The notes beneath the pieces were generated by a model. It was given only the letters and a program-made list of their open reading frames with translations, was not told where the DNA came from and made no database searches. From DASQDN01 sp963825845 (GTDB taxonomy: Bacteria; Acidobacteriota; Terriglobia; Bryobacterales; Bryobacteraceae): a stretch of DNA of 64,000 nucleotides. Position 1 is the first letter of the stretch. Each line of letters opens with the position of its first letter. Both the position numbers and the translations under genes were made by a program. Below are positions 36,619 through 45,539 of the stretch, piece after piece. The DNA lies in contig CAWGVL010000020.1 of the NCBI GenBank assembly GCA_963825845.1, forward strand, positions 1-64,000, given 5' to 3'.

Positions 36619-37737
36619 CTATTCGGTCTCGCCGGGGGTGATGATCCCGCGGAGAACGGAAATGGCGTCAAAGCCGCTTAGAATACGGTGATCGTAGGTA
36701 GCGCCAATCGTTCCGGATCCGTCACGCGCGGCAGCGTGGGCTACGATGATGGCGGTGTTTGGCGGCAGAACCGGAATATGGCGGCTCGCCTGCCAGCGTG
36801 CCATGCTGCTGAACGAAATCGTAGCGCCCGACATTTCGTGCGGCTTCAGACGGTTGCCAATCGCGTTCCGCTGCAGCATCCCGAGCCGGTCCACAAATTC
36901 CTTGCGGGAGAGTGCGTCGGCCTTTTCGATCACAGCCAGATAGAGAGTCGAACCGCTCTGGACCGTAAACCCCAGGTTGACCGAATCGTAAAGGTACTTG
37001 TCTCCTCCGCTTATCGTTGCGTTCCAATGCCTGTTTTCCGCAGCGAGTCGCGCCAAGCGCCAGGCCATCAGAGATAGCAAGGGTGAGAGGAGCAGTTTTT
37101 CACGCCGCTGATACTCCGTCGCCCAAGCCTCCCACGGCGCCGGATCGTATTGCATCTCTACGTAACCCGGCACCGCTTCATCGCGCTGCCAGATGACCGT
37201 GCGGAGCATCCCGCGCTGTTCGGGTGTCAACGGCGTGCGTGTTCCCGGCGCGGCAGGCAGGGTCACGGCGGGTTCTTCCGCGCGCGCTGTCCGGTGTTTC
37301 GGTTTCTGTAGACCGCGCTGCCGAATAAAGGACTCGACTTCCGTAGCGGTCAAGCGAGGTCCGGCAGAAGGGACCTGATCCGCGGCAAGATTGTATTCGG
37401 ATAAGAGAATGGCCGCCTTTAGGGTAGGCTCGGCTCCCGAAGACGCCGGTGCTTCGGATACTGGTGTGACGTTCGTTGCTTCGGGGACAGCTTCATCCGG
37501 AGTTGCTCCCAGCCAGAACAACACGGAGCCGACATCCACCGTTTCGCCGGGCTGATGGAGAATCGCCAGTACGTAGCCATCCTGCTCCGCTTCCACATCG
37601 AAGGTGGCCTTATCGGTCTCGATCTCGGCGAGCGATTGACCTTTATGCACCGCTGAGCCGGTTTCCGCCAGAATGCTCGTTACGCGGACGGTGTCGTCGT
37701 TATTGTTGATACGGGGCGTGCGGAGTGCGATCGGCAT
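36619..37737 (-). CDS. 2-oxoacid dehydrogenase E2-type acyltransferase
   Basis: A 372-residue E2. Residues 1-78 are a lipoyl domain with the lipoyl lysine in ETDKATFDVEAEQDGYV. A degenerate E3-binding domain follows (about 115-150, LSEYNLAADQVPSAGPRLTATEVESFI), and the rest is the CoA acyltransferase-fold catalytic domain, with SGATISFSSMARWQ and the active-site histidine in ATYDHRILSGFDAISVLRGI. The canonical HxxxDG is HRILSG here: the Asp is Ser. The start overlaps the E1 stop as TAATG. No E3 gene is present in the window, so reoxidation of lipoate would use a partner encoded elsewhere. The acyl acceptor may be CoA or the ACP encoded next. Confidence 0.9.
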   Translation of the reverse strand: MPIALRTPRINNNDDTVRVTSILAETGSAVHKGQSLAEIETDKATFDVEAEQDGYVLAILHQPGETVDVGSVLFWLGATPDEAVPEATNVTPVSEAPASSGAEPTLKAAILLSEYNLAADQVPSAGPRLTATEVESFIRQRGLQKPKHRTARAEEPAVTLPAAPGTRTPLTPEQRGMLRTVIWQRDEAVPGYVEMQYDPAPWEAWATEYQRREKLLLSPLLSLMAWRLARLAAENRHWNATISGGDKYLYDSVNLGFTVQSGSTLYLAVIEKADALSRKEFVDRLGMLQRNAIGNRLKPHEMSGATISFSSMARWQASRHIPVLPPNTAIIVAHAAARDGSGTIGATYDHRILSGFDAISVLRGIITPGETE

Positions 37738-39761
37738 TAATCTCGGAATAAAGGTATCAGCGCCTCGATGATGTCCCGCTCGCTCGGAATTACCTGAGAT
37801 TCCAGGCTGCGGGCGGCGGGAATCGGAACCGGAGGTGTAGCGATGCGGCGGAGCCGCCCCCGATAGCCGTTTTCGAGCAGCGTTGCCGCCAACTCCGAGG
37901 CGAAACCGGCGCCGAGGTGCGTCTCTTCGACAATGGCAATCCGGCTGCGGCTAGAGAGCACACTCATCAGCGTATTTCGCGGAAGCGGCGAGAGCAACGA
38001 TGGCGCAATAATCTCGACTTCAATCTCTTCGTCTTTAAATTTCAGCGCGACCTTTTCGACAACTGGAATCATCCCGCCATAGGCGACGATCGTCAGGTCT
38101 GGATCGGCGCCGCCGCGCGACAAGGTCGGAAAGAGCGTGGCGCCCGGGTCGGCTGCGTCGGCCGGCAGCGCGGTATAGCCAGCTGGGTCCTGCATTGCGC
38201 CATAGAGCAACTTGTGTTCGAAAAACACTGTGGGGAAAGGCCAGTCGATCGTGGCACGCGTCAACAACTGTCCGGAATCGTGGCGCGGACTTGCAAACAG
38301 AACCGTCAGACCCGGCACGCCGGCCATCAGATTTTCGGGACTCTGGCTGTGCGTGGGACCGTAGCCGCGCCGACCGCCGCTCGGTGTCCGGATTACCAAC
38401 GGCACACTGACACCGTCGAACATGCCTGGAAACTTCACCGCATGATTGCAGATCTGATCCATCGCCAGCGTGACGAAGTCAGCGAACATGATCTCGACAA
38501 CCGGCCGAAAGCCAGCTAAAGAGAGCCCGATAGCCGAACCGACAATTCCGGCTTCGCTGATGGGAGTGGAGATTACGCGATCAGGGAATTCCGTGGAAAG
38601 GCCGGTTGTTACTTTGAACGCTCCCCCGTACGGATCGTGCAAATCTTCACCGAGCACCATCACATCCGGATTCTCAAGCAACATCTGCCGTAGCGCTCCA
38701 TTTAGTGCTGACCGGACGTTGATGCCCTGTTTTGTCTCCCCAGCTTCGGACGGGGCGCCGGAGCTTCCGACGGTGAAAATATGTTTTGGACGCCTCTTGA
38801 AACGGGACTCGGGACTCGTCTCCGCAACCTTACGGACCTCCGATAGAAACCGCAGGTTCGCTTCCTCTATAGCCGTCCGTTCATTGGCCGAAAGTGTGTC
38901 GCCGAGGCGGGAGAGCGGGTCGCGGCGGTGGATCGCCTCCATCTCCGTGGTTTCACGCAGATCGTCACCTTTGCTGTGCGGCCCCAAGCGTCGGGTATCA
39001 ATCACGAGAAATGCGGGCTGGCCGGTGGATCTGATAGTGTTCACGATATCTTCGATTTCGGTGACGAATTGGGGGTCCGCGTCGTCGCAGCGCCACGTGC
39101 GAATACCGAATGCGGCTCCGCGCGCATCGATGGAGCCGCCCGTCGTATCGGCGGTGGGTGTGGTCTGCGCGATCCTGTTATTTTCGACGACGAAAAGCAC
39201 CGGGAGCTTACGCGTGGCGGCGATATTGAGGCTTTCGTAGACCAACCCCTGTCCGAGAGTGCCATCACCGATGAACGTTGCGACAATCCCGGGGCTATCG
39301 CGCTGCCGCCGAGCCCAGGCAAGTCCGGTCGCGATAGCAGTCATGCCAGCTTGCACGCCGTTACTGTGGAAGTGACGGTAAGCCAGATGCTGGCTGCCGC
39401 CGATTCCGCGGCACACACCTCGCTCGCGACCCATAATTTCTGCGACCAGCCCGATGAAGTCGCCGGAATAAGTTAGAAAATGCCCGTGATTTCGGTGATT
39501 TGACAACACTGCGTCATCCGGGTGCGTCAACGCGCGAACCACCGACATCTGACAGAGTTCCTGCCCGATACACGTATGCGTCGTGCCTGACAGCAGGCCC
39601 TCACTGAATAAGTCGAGGAGCAGCCTTTCCGTGCAACGGATCAGATGTCCAAATGAGTACAAACATCTGGCATCCAGGTCGAGCACGGGCTTACCGTGAA
39701 CATCACGAATGACGTTCGGCGCCTCTAGCGTCGATTGCAGTTCCGAATGGCTAGAACCCAT
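37737..39761 (-). CDS. Fused 2-oxoacid dehydrogenase E1 (alpha + beta)
   Basis: A 674-residue thiamine-diphosphate enzyme. Residues 1-320 are the E1-alpha half with GIGGSQHLAYRHFHSNGVQAG and the ThDP motif IGDGTLGQGLVYESLNIA...VVENN. Residues about 345-674 are the E1-beta half with SALNGALRQML, GEDLHDPYGGAF and EIMFADFVTLAMDQICNHAVKFPGM. Such alpha-beta fusions occur in branched-chain and acetoin-type complexes. The substrate cannot be read from sequence. It is the first gene of a four-gene operon (E1, E2, ACP, deacetylase-fold), all overlapped or nearly so. The gene is separated from the beta-helix gene upstream by 68 bases. Confidence 0.92.
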   Translation of the reverse strand: MGSSHSELQSTLEAPNVIRDVHGKPVLDLDARCLYSFGHLIRCTERLLLDLFSEGLLSGTTHTCIGQELCQMSVVRALTHPDDAVLSNHRNHGHFLTYSGDFIGLVAEIMGRERGVCRGIGGSQHLAYRHFHSNGVQAGMTAIATGLAWARRQRDSPGIVATFIGDGTLGQGLVYESLNIAATRKLPVLFVVENNRIAQTTPTADTTGGSIDARGAAFGIRTWRCDDADPQFVTEIEDIVNTIRSTGQPAFLVIDTRRLGPHSKGDDLRETTEMEAIHRRDPLSRLGDTLSANERTAIEEANLRFLSEVRKVAETSPESRFKRRPKHIFTVGSSGAPSEAGETKQGINVRSALNGALRQMLLENPDVMVLGEDLHDPYGGAFKVTTGLSTEFPDRVISTPISEAGIVGSAIGLSLAGFRPVVEIMFADFVTLAMDQICNHAVKFPGMFDGVSVPLVIRTPSGGRRGYGPTHSQSPENLMAGVPGLTVLFASPRHDSGQLLTRATIDWPFPTVFFEHKLLYGAMQDPAGYTALPADAADPGATLFPTLSRGGADPDLTIVAYGGMIPVVEKVALKFKDEEIEVEIIAPSLLSPLPRNTLMSVLSSRSRIAIVEETHLGAGFASELAATLLENGYRGRLRRIATPPVPIPAARSLESQVIPSERDIIEALIPLFRD

Positions 39762-39829
39762 GAGCGTTCCGGGGACGCGGCGTTATCACCCAAATGGTAA
39801 CAACCCATCCGGCAGACGACCGCCTCGCT

Positions 39830-42523
39830 TCAAGGTAATGCAACCGCCTGGACTGCTGACAGTTGGTCTCCTTCAGCCGTTTTGTACCGCGCCCGAAAAT
39901 ACAAGACTGAACCGCTGCGGGCCGGGACAGTAATATCGCAGCCGGACGAACAGGATACAGCCTCCGTGCTTTGCCGGAATTCCTTCGGCGCACCCTCTTC
40001 GACATAGCCGTACTCCATAGCGGCTTCTATTACTCCATCCGACGGAGGTACTCGCACCGGTACACTAACATCGACTGCGACGCGTGTGAGCGTCGTGGTG
40101 AATTCACCTGTCCGGGCATCGCCGCCGCACTGCAGCCGGTAATAATATTTGGTCGCAGGCTCGAGCGCGCGCGAGTAACCGCTGCCGCCCATCGCGGTCT
40201 CGTTGGTATCGGACCCAATTACGAATGTGTGATAAGCGCCATCGGTAAGCGCAGTTGGCCGGCGGTCTGAATCCGCTCGACGAAATAGGGCAGGGTCCAC
40301 ATCGGCTACGCGATCCGTGAAATCAGGACGGCGGCCGACCTCGAGGACACAGGGGATGTGCTGGATCGGCTCGGAAAGCTGGTAATGTAACACGGCTTTC
40401 GTTGCAGTAGTATCTACACGCAGACGGCGAATTTGAGGAAGCGTCCGCATATCCACGCCGAGATCGCCGCCGTCCGATGCGGCGCCTCGAAAAGGAGAGT
40501 CCTCCGCCAGCGAGAAGTCATTATCCGATGCATCCGTGAACTTAGCCCCGGAAAGATCGCTGTCACAAGCTGCCGCCGCAGGGCAAAGATTAAACGTATA
40601 AGGAGGATAGATGTTCCGGTTGGCGCCGGCAATCACGTTAGGACTGACCAGTCCCTCCTGACACGGCTGGCTGCCGCACATATACATCTCAAATGTCGGT
40701 GTGCCCTCCGAACTTCCCGAACCTCGCACCCCGGTGATGGAACTGCGCTGCAGAATGTTGTTCCGGAACACGACCTGCTCATTCAGCGGTTCTGAACCCA
40801 GCCGGTCCAGTAGCATCGTTGCGCCTGAGAACGTGCTGACCACGGTGTTGTGCTCGAATACAAGTCCGGGGAAGGGAAGATTGATGAATTGGAACTGGCG
40901 TTCCCAAGCGTCGCCGTATTTTTTCGCATCGATATCGTGGAAGAGGTTGTTTCGGATATTCCAGTTGCGCGCCGTGCCCCCGAGGCCGCGGCTAACCGTC
41001 ATAGCCGCCGGAGCTGAACGGATAATATTGTCGCGGAACAGGATATTTTCCGTTCGGGCAGCATACTCACCCGCAGGAATGCGCGTATTTTGGTTCTCGG
41101 TTTTGAGATTAATCGATGCTTGCTGGGCGTCCGTCCACATTCGGTCGAAGACGTTGTATTGGATTGTCGCCCGCTCAGCCGCTTTGAGTTCGAAGTTATT
41201 TTTTACAACCCAGCGAAGAGCGCCGGTAGGAGACCATGCCCGCCACACTACCTCGCCGTCCGTTGTTGTTTGATCGCGTGTTCCCGGCCATTGCGGTTCA
41301 ACTGCGCCGGTGAATCCGGAGTTCGTGGCAATAAAGGAAACGTTGGATCCGTCCGCCGGCTTGATCGATTTACCTGCTTCTACCCAAAGCCCCGGTTTCC
41401 AGGGTTCCAGCCGAAAGCGAGCGGGATTTTTAGGTAGATAGTTGTATCGCAGGACAATATCGGCCGATGTAACGCCTTGTGGGTCAAGCGGTGGATTGGC
41501 GATCTCCCAGCCGATTGCGCCGCCAAACATGATGTTCTCCGCGGCGCCCTCGAGGAAGTTGTTTTCTATGGTATACGGCCCGATTCCGTTATAAGAGCCG
41601 ATTGCCTGCGAATCGGTGCCGAAATCCTTCGCATACTCAATAAAAGTGTTACGGATAGTGATATTTGATCCGTGCAGGCCGATGGCTCGACGAACATTGT
41701 CTCCGTATGTTGCGGTGAAATAGCAGCGATCGACTGTGATGTCGCGCGGCTGGTGTTCGGGACGGGATACGCCCTCTTCAATATAGATATGCTCGCCGGT
41801 GCCGGTGTCGGTGATGTCTACGGGCGGTCCCCCTCTGGTCAGCGACAGGCGGAAAACGGTCGGGCTTATACTCTGCACGTAATAACGAGTGTCGGGCTGC
41901 AGGCCGCCCGGAAGTCTACCGGTGCTCACGAGTTGCACGTATTGCCCGGTCTCGAGAACGTGAACGATTGTAGTTTGTAGCGTATCGATGACAGGATCAA
42001 CGGTGAACGGACGGCGAAAAGTTGTCGGATTTCCTATGGTCAACAGGCCGCCTGAAAGAGATGCGCCGGGACGATTCACGAACATCAATCCAATCAGCCG
42101 GTATCGCTCGGCCGGTCGAGGAAGCGGTCCATTTTCTGTAAGTAGAACGCCCCTGGGTGGGGTTGTTGCGACCAATCGGGGCAAAAGCGGAGCCCATGCC
42201 GGAGTAATTCGTGTGTTTGCCTCCGGCAAGTCCCCGTCTCGTGTCGTGGTTACGGTAATCCAGCCTGCGCTACCGTCTTTTGACGGCAGCCACCATCCCG
42301 GAGACAGGAATGTTCTTCCCGCCTCCAATTTGATGGTGTCCCCAGGCTGGGCATCGTAGAGCGCAGCCTGCACCTCTTCCGATTCGGCTGCTGTGCAGGT
42401 TGCGCTCGCGCAGGTCACGATATATGTACAGGGTCGGGAATCGCATCTGGCAGGCTCTTTCAGCGTTGCTGCTCTGCTGAGCCACACGAGTAACGACAAC
42501 ATCACGGCAACACGAACGCGCAC
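39830..42523 (-). CDS. Secreted right-handed beta-helix protein 1
   Basis: An 897-residue secreted protein. A signal peptide (VAVMLSLLVWLSRAAT) precedes the cysteine-rich CDSRPCTYIVTCAS and the GDTIKLEAGRTF motif that opens the parallel beta-helix. The helix runs from about 60 to 680 with the N-x-F..MW..AQ..SINLK signature (EYNVFDRMWTDAQQASINLK type), and a fibronectin-like C-domain follows (LPQIRRLRVDTTATKAVL onward). It is paralogous to the proteins at 42,600-45,539 and 62,611 onward. The GTG at 42523 is chosen because GAGG lies 8 nt before it (42532-42535); a GTG 9 bases upstream has no such site. Pectate-lyase-like folds can be lyases, epimerases or binding proteins. No catalytic residues were identified. 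Confidence 0.88.
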   Translation of the reverse strand: MRVRVAVMLSLLVWLSRAATLKEPARCDSRPCTYIVTCASATCTAAESEEVQAALYDAQPGDTIKLEAGRTFLSPGWWLPSKDGSAGWITVTTTRDGDLPEANTRITPAWAPLLPRLVATTPPRGVLLTENGPLPRPAERYRLIGLMFVNRPGASLSGGLLTIGNPTTFRRPFTVDPVIDTLQTTIVHVLETGQYVQLVSTGRLPGGLQPDTRYYVQSISPTVFRLSLTRGGPPVDITDTGTGEHIYIEEGVSRPEHQPRDITVDRCYFTATYGDNVRRAIGLHGSNITIRNTFIEYAKDFGTDSQAIGSYNGIGPYTIENNFLEGAAENIMFGGAIGWEIANPPLDPQGVTSADIVLRYNYLPKNPARFRLEPWKPGLWVEAGKSIKPADGSNVSFIATNSGFTGAVEPQWPGTRDQTTTDGEVVWRAWSPTGALRWVVKNNFELKAAERATIQYNVFDRMWTDAQQASINLKTENQNTRIPAGEYAARTENILFRDNIIRSAPAAMTVSRGLGGTARNWNIRNNLFHDIDAKKYGDAWERQFQFINLPFPGLVFEHNTVVSTFSGATMLLDRLGSEPLNEQVVFRNNILQRSSITGVRGSGSSEGTPTFEMYMCGSQPCQEGLVSPNVIAGANRNIYPPYTFNLCPAAAACDSDLSGAKFTDASDNDFSLAEDSPFRGAASDGGDLGVDMRTLPQIRRLRVDTTATKAVLHYQLSEPIQHIPCVLEVGRRPDFTDRVADVDPALFRRADSDRRPTALTDGAYHTFVIGSDTNETAMGGSGYSRALEPATKYYYRLQCGGDARTGEFTTTLTRVAVDVSVPVRVPPSDGVIEAAMEYGYVEEGAPKEFRQSTEAVSCSSGCDITVPARSGSVLYFRARYKTAEGDQLSAVQAVALP

Positions 42524-42549
42524 TGTAAACACCTCGTTTCGAAGGGTTT

Positions 42550-42555
42550 ATTATA
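42550..42555 (-). promoter_or_regulatory. -10 element (TATAAT) of beta-helix gene 1
   Basis: A perfect -10 hexamer 26 nt before the GTG start, in the gap between the two beta-helix genes, so gene 1 need not depend on read-through from gene 2. Confidence 0.45.
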
Positions 42556-42599
42556 CCGCTGAACGGTTAAATCTGCCGCAATCCCCGCGTCTGCGGGGG

Positions 42600-45539
42600 T
42601 TATCGAATCGTCTCCACTTGAACAGGTTGGGAACCTGCTCGCCAGTACAAAACGCTTCCGCGATTTACACTATAAGTCACGGAGCAGGACTCGCCAACAG
42701 TGCAATTGGCCGTCGCTGTTTGCCCCGCAACGATCTCACCTGTTGCTTGCGAATAACGGTAACCATAGAAGATGGTCCGCGGGCCTGTGGAATCCGCACG
42801 GAACGTGAATGACCGTGCTTCCAGGCCGGAGACCGCAGGCAATGTAGTAAAGCTCCCCGTACGCAAATCCCCGCCACAATGCAACCGGTAGTAATAGAGC
42901 GTCGCGGCTGACAGCGGTACGCTGTGTCCTATGACGATCGTTCTTTGCAGGCCATCCCGTGGGAAGCGGTCACTGCTATCGGAATCCTGACGTGGATAGC
43001 TGCCGATATTCCCTAATTCCCCCGCATACGTTGCGAAATCGGGCGTTGCGCTCACCTCGACAACGCATGCAATGTGCGAGATCGGCTGCGTCACTCGGTA
43101 ACGGAAGAGTGCCAGATGATCGGTCGCTGTGACGGACAATTCCCGGATCTCCGGCAATTGCGACATGTCGGCTCCGTAGTCGCTTCCATCCGAGGCTTTC
43201 CGCGAAAATGCCGTGCCGGGTTTGACATCCAATTTCCGCGCTGCGAAATCGCGGAACAGAAGTCCATAATTGGGCGATGCGCACGCTCCTGAACCCGGAC
43301 AAAGATTCGCAACGGCTCCAGGAGATGCCGTATAACTCGAGACATTCGCGCCCGCCAGTATGTTGTGGCTCCATTGCGATGCAGGACAGGTACTGCCGGG
43401 GCACATCTGAGACGCCAAATCCGGGTGTTCGGATGACCTGTAGAAACCATTCGTGTGCTTGCCAAAGATGTTGTTCGTGATGACCGTATCCCGCGGGTAT
43501 GTGACAGCGAACGTCTCGCCATAAACAGCCCAGGCTGTATTTGAGGCGAGGATCGTATTGTGATCCATAACGAAGCCGCTGACAACCGGAGTGAAAAAGA
43601 TCGAACTGGTCGCCGTTGAGCCGATATAGGCGCCGCCTGTCTCGTTTGTCCACACCGTCGGATCCGTGCGCTCGAATAAATTGTGCCGCATGATGAAGTT
43701 GCCGGTCAGGCCACGGTGAGCGTTGGTGCCCGGGTTGATAACAAACGGCGACAACGTATTGCGCACGATGTTATGCGTCATCATGATGTTCTGCGTCAGT
43801 GCAGCCTGGCAGAACCGTACCGATGGGTCGGTCCCATAGAGGAATGGCGCTGCCGTTTGTACCCCCGCATCAGAGTTGAGCGTCAGCTGCGTGGCTGAAT
43901 CGAAGCTCGCGATCGTGTAGTCTACACCGGCGATCTTAATCCCCATGGCATTTGTCCCGTACCCGTTCCACATATTCGCCATCCACGGGAAAATGCCCGT
44001 GTCGGCGGTCACGATTTTCCCGTTGGTATTGACGGTTCCGCGGAGAGTCGGAACACAATTATTCGCAAAAGTCGGATTGCCGTACAACGACTGCTGCTCC
44101 GATTTTATATTAATTGCTCGATTCTGCCCTGCGTTCCACATGTACTCGAATACGTTGTGGCTGATCGTGACGTCTTTCGCCGATTTAATCTCGAAATTAT
44201 TCTTGATGCACCAGACGCACACGCTTGAGGAGTAGAATCTGCTCCACGTCACGGTACCGTCTGTCGTTGTGCAGCCGTTTCCACTCGTACACCACTGCGG
44301 CTCCGTTGCGCCGATGGTACCGGTGTTGAGAGCGACATAAAAAAAACCATTATTGACGGTCGGCCGAACGACACGGCCTCTAAGGACTGGGTCTCCATCA
44401 GCCTTGAGAAGCGCCCAGGTTCGTGTACGGGCTTCATAAGGAGGATGGGCGAGATAGTTGTAGCGCAATGACACTCCGCTGACCGGTGATCCTAAGGTGT
44501 TGCGATCGCCGCCGCTCATGAAATTCTCACTCACAGCGCCTGCCATGTAATTGTTCTCAATTGCTATCGGTCCGCTACCCGCTAAAACGGTGATCAACTG
44601 AGAGTCCGCGCCCGATGAGCGTGCCATCGAAAGAAATGAATCACGGATTTCAGTCTTTGCGCCGTTCAGCAGAATATCTCGGCGTACTTTCGACAACCCG
44701 CCTTGCTGGAAAATACAGCGATCGATGACAATGTCGTCAGGCAACTGCGATGAGTCTGCCGGATACGCAAAATACATTGTGCTGTCGGTATACGTACCGT
44801 CCGCGACTGTGGCTGCGAACCGGAGTGTCGTAGGAGTGGGGACCGCCGTAACTGTCTTGACGCCGCTAAACGCTGGATTCGGGTGGTCTACTCGTATGAG
44901 ATCACCCACGGAGCGGGTATGGTTCACACTAGTTGTTAGTTGCGCTACATTATTCGATACGGTAAGAGACGTCCAATGTCCGGCGGCCTTGCTCCAGACA
45001 TTGCCGCTGTCGCCTATGCGAACAAACCCGTTGGTGATATCTACCGTAGACAATGGGTTGGCGATGTCGATCCAGAACCCAAGGCCGCGCAATTCCCAGT
45101 GCTTGCCTGCCGTTCCGGGAATTCCGCCAGAGGCGCCTTCGAAGCCGCTCGCAACCGCAAAGAACGGTCCATTGCCACCGGTGAGTTCCAGTTTCGGCAC
45201 CAATGGCCAATACACGGGAGTAATCCGAGTGCCAGGCGCAGGCAGCTTTGCTTCTTCGGTCGAAGTAATTACAACGCGTCCGGCTGACCCTGGAGGGTTG
45301 CGCCGCAGCCAGACCGCGCTGCCGGAGGCTGTCGACCACGTACAGCCGGCCTGCAGTTTAATGGTGTCTCCGCGGTGCGCATCGTCAACGGCCGTCTGAA
45401 TCTCCGATATCGTGCCCGCGCCCGCGCATGAGATCGTATACACGCACGGGCGGGACTGACATGCTGATGGATGGCCGCCGTAATCGATGGCGGCCATAGA
45501 AAGTAGGGGCAACAGGATCAACGCCAAAATCGGCCGCAT
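42600..45539 (-). CDS. Secreted right-handed beta-helix protein 2
   Basis: A 979-residue paralogue of the previous gene. After a signal peptide (MRPILALILLPLLSMAA) it has CQSRPCVYTISCAG, GDTIKLQAGCTW, the PQW segment, KNNFEIKSAKDVTISHNVF, the MW..AQNRAINIKSE signature and the same C-terminal domain (LPEIRELSVTATDHL). It carries about 80 residues more than gene 1, largely inside the helix. The ATG at 45539 is chosen because it overlaps the stop of the upstream gene (TAATG) and a GGAGG lies 7-8 nt before it. It probably shares a transcript with the repeat protein upstream. Confidence 0.88.
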   Translation of the reverse strand: MRPILALILLPLLSMAAIDYGGHPSACQSRPCVYTISCAGAGTISEIQTAVDDAHRGDTIKLQAGCTWSTASGSAVWLRRNPPGSAGRVVITSTEEAKLPAPGTRITPVYWPLVPKLELTGGNGPFFAVASGFEGASGGIPGTAGKHWELRGLGFWIDIANPLSTVDITNGFVRIGDSGNVWSKAAGHWTSLTVSNNVAQLTTSVNHTRSVGDLIRVDHPNPAFSGVKTVTAVPTPTTLRFAATVADGTYTDSTMYFAYPADSSQLPDDIVIDRCIFQQGGLSKVRRDILLNGAKTEIRDSFLSMARSSGADSQLITVLAGSGPIAIENNYMAGAVSENFMSGGDRNTLGSPVSGVSLRYNYLAHPPYEARTRTWALLKADGDPVLRGRVVRPTVNNGFFYVALNTGTIGATEPQWCTSGNGCTTTDGTVTWSRFYSSSVCVWCIKNNFEIKSAKDVTISHNVFEYMWNAGQNRAINIKSEQQSLYGNPTFANNCVPTLRGTVNTNGKIVTADTGIFPWMANMWNGYGTNAMGIKIAGVDYTIASFDSATQLTLNSDAGVQTAAPFLYGTDPSVRFCQAALTQNIMMTHNIVRNTLSPFVINPGTNAHRGLTGNFIMRHNLFERTDPTVWTNETGGAYIGSTATSSIFFTPVVSGFVMDHNTILASNTAWAVYGETFAVTYPRDTVITNNIFGKHTNGFYRSSEHPDLASQMCPGSTCPASQWSHNILAGANVSSYTASPGAVANLCPGSGACASPNYGLLFRDFAARKLDVKPGTAFSRKASDGSDYGADMSQLPEIRELSVTATDHLALFRYRVTQPISHIACVVEVSATPDFATYAGELGNIGSYPRQDSDSSDRFPRDGLQRTIVIGHSVPLSAATLYYYRLHCGGDLRTGSFTTLPAVSGLEARSFTFRADSTGPRTIFYGYRYSQATGEIVAGQTATANCTVGESCSVTYSVNRGSVLYWRAGSQPVQVETIR

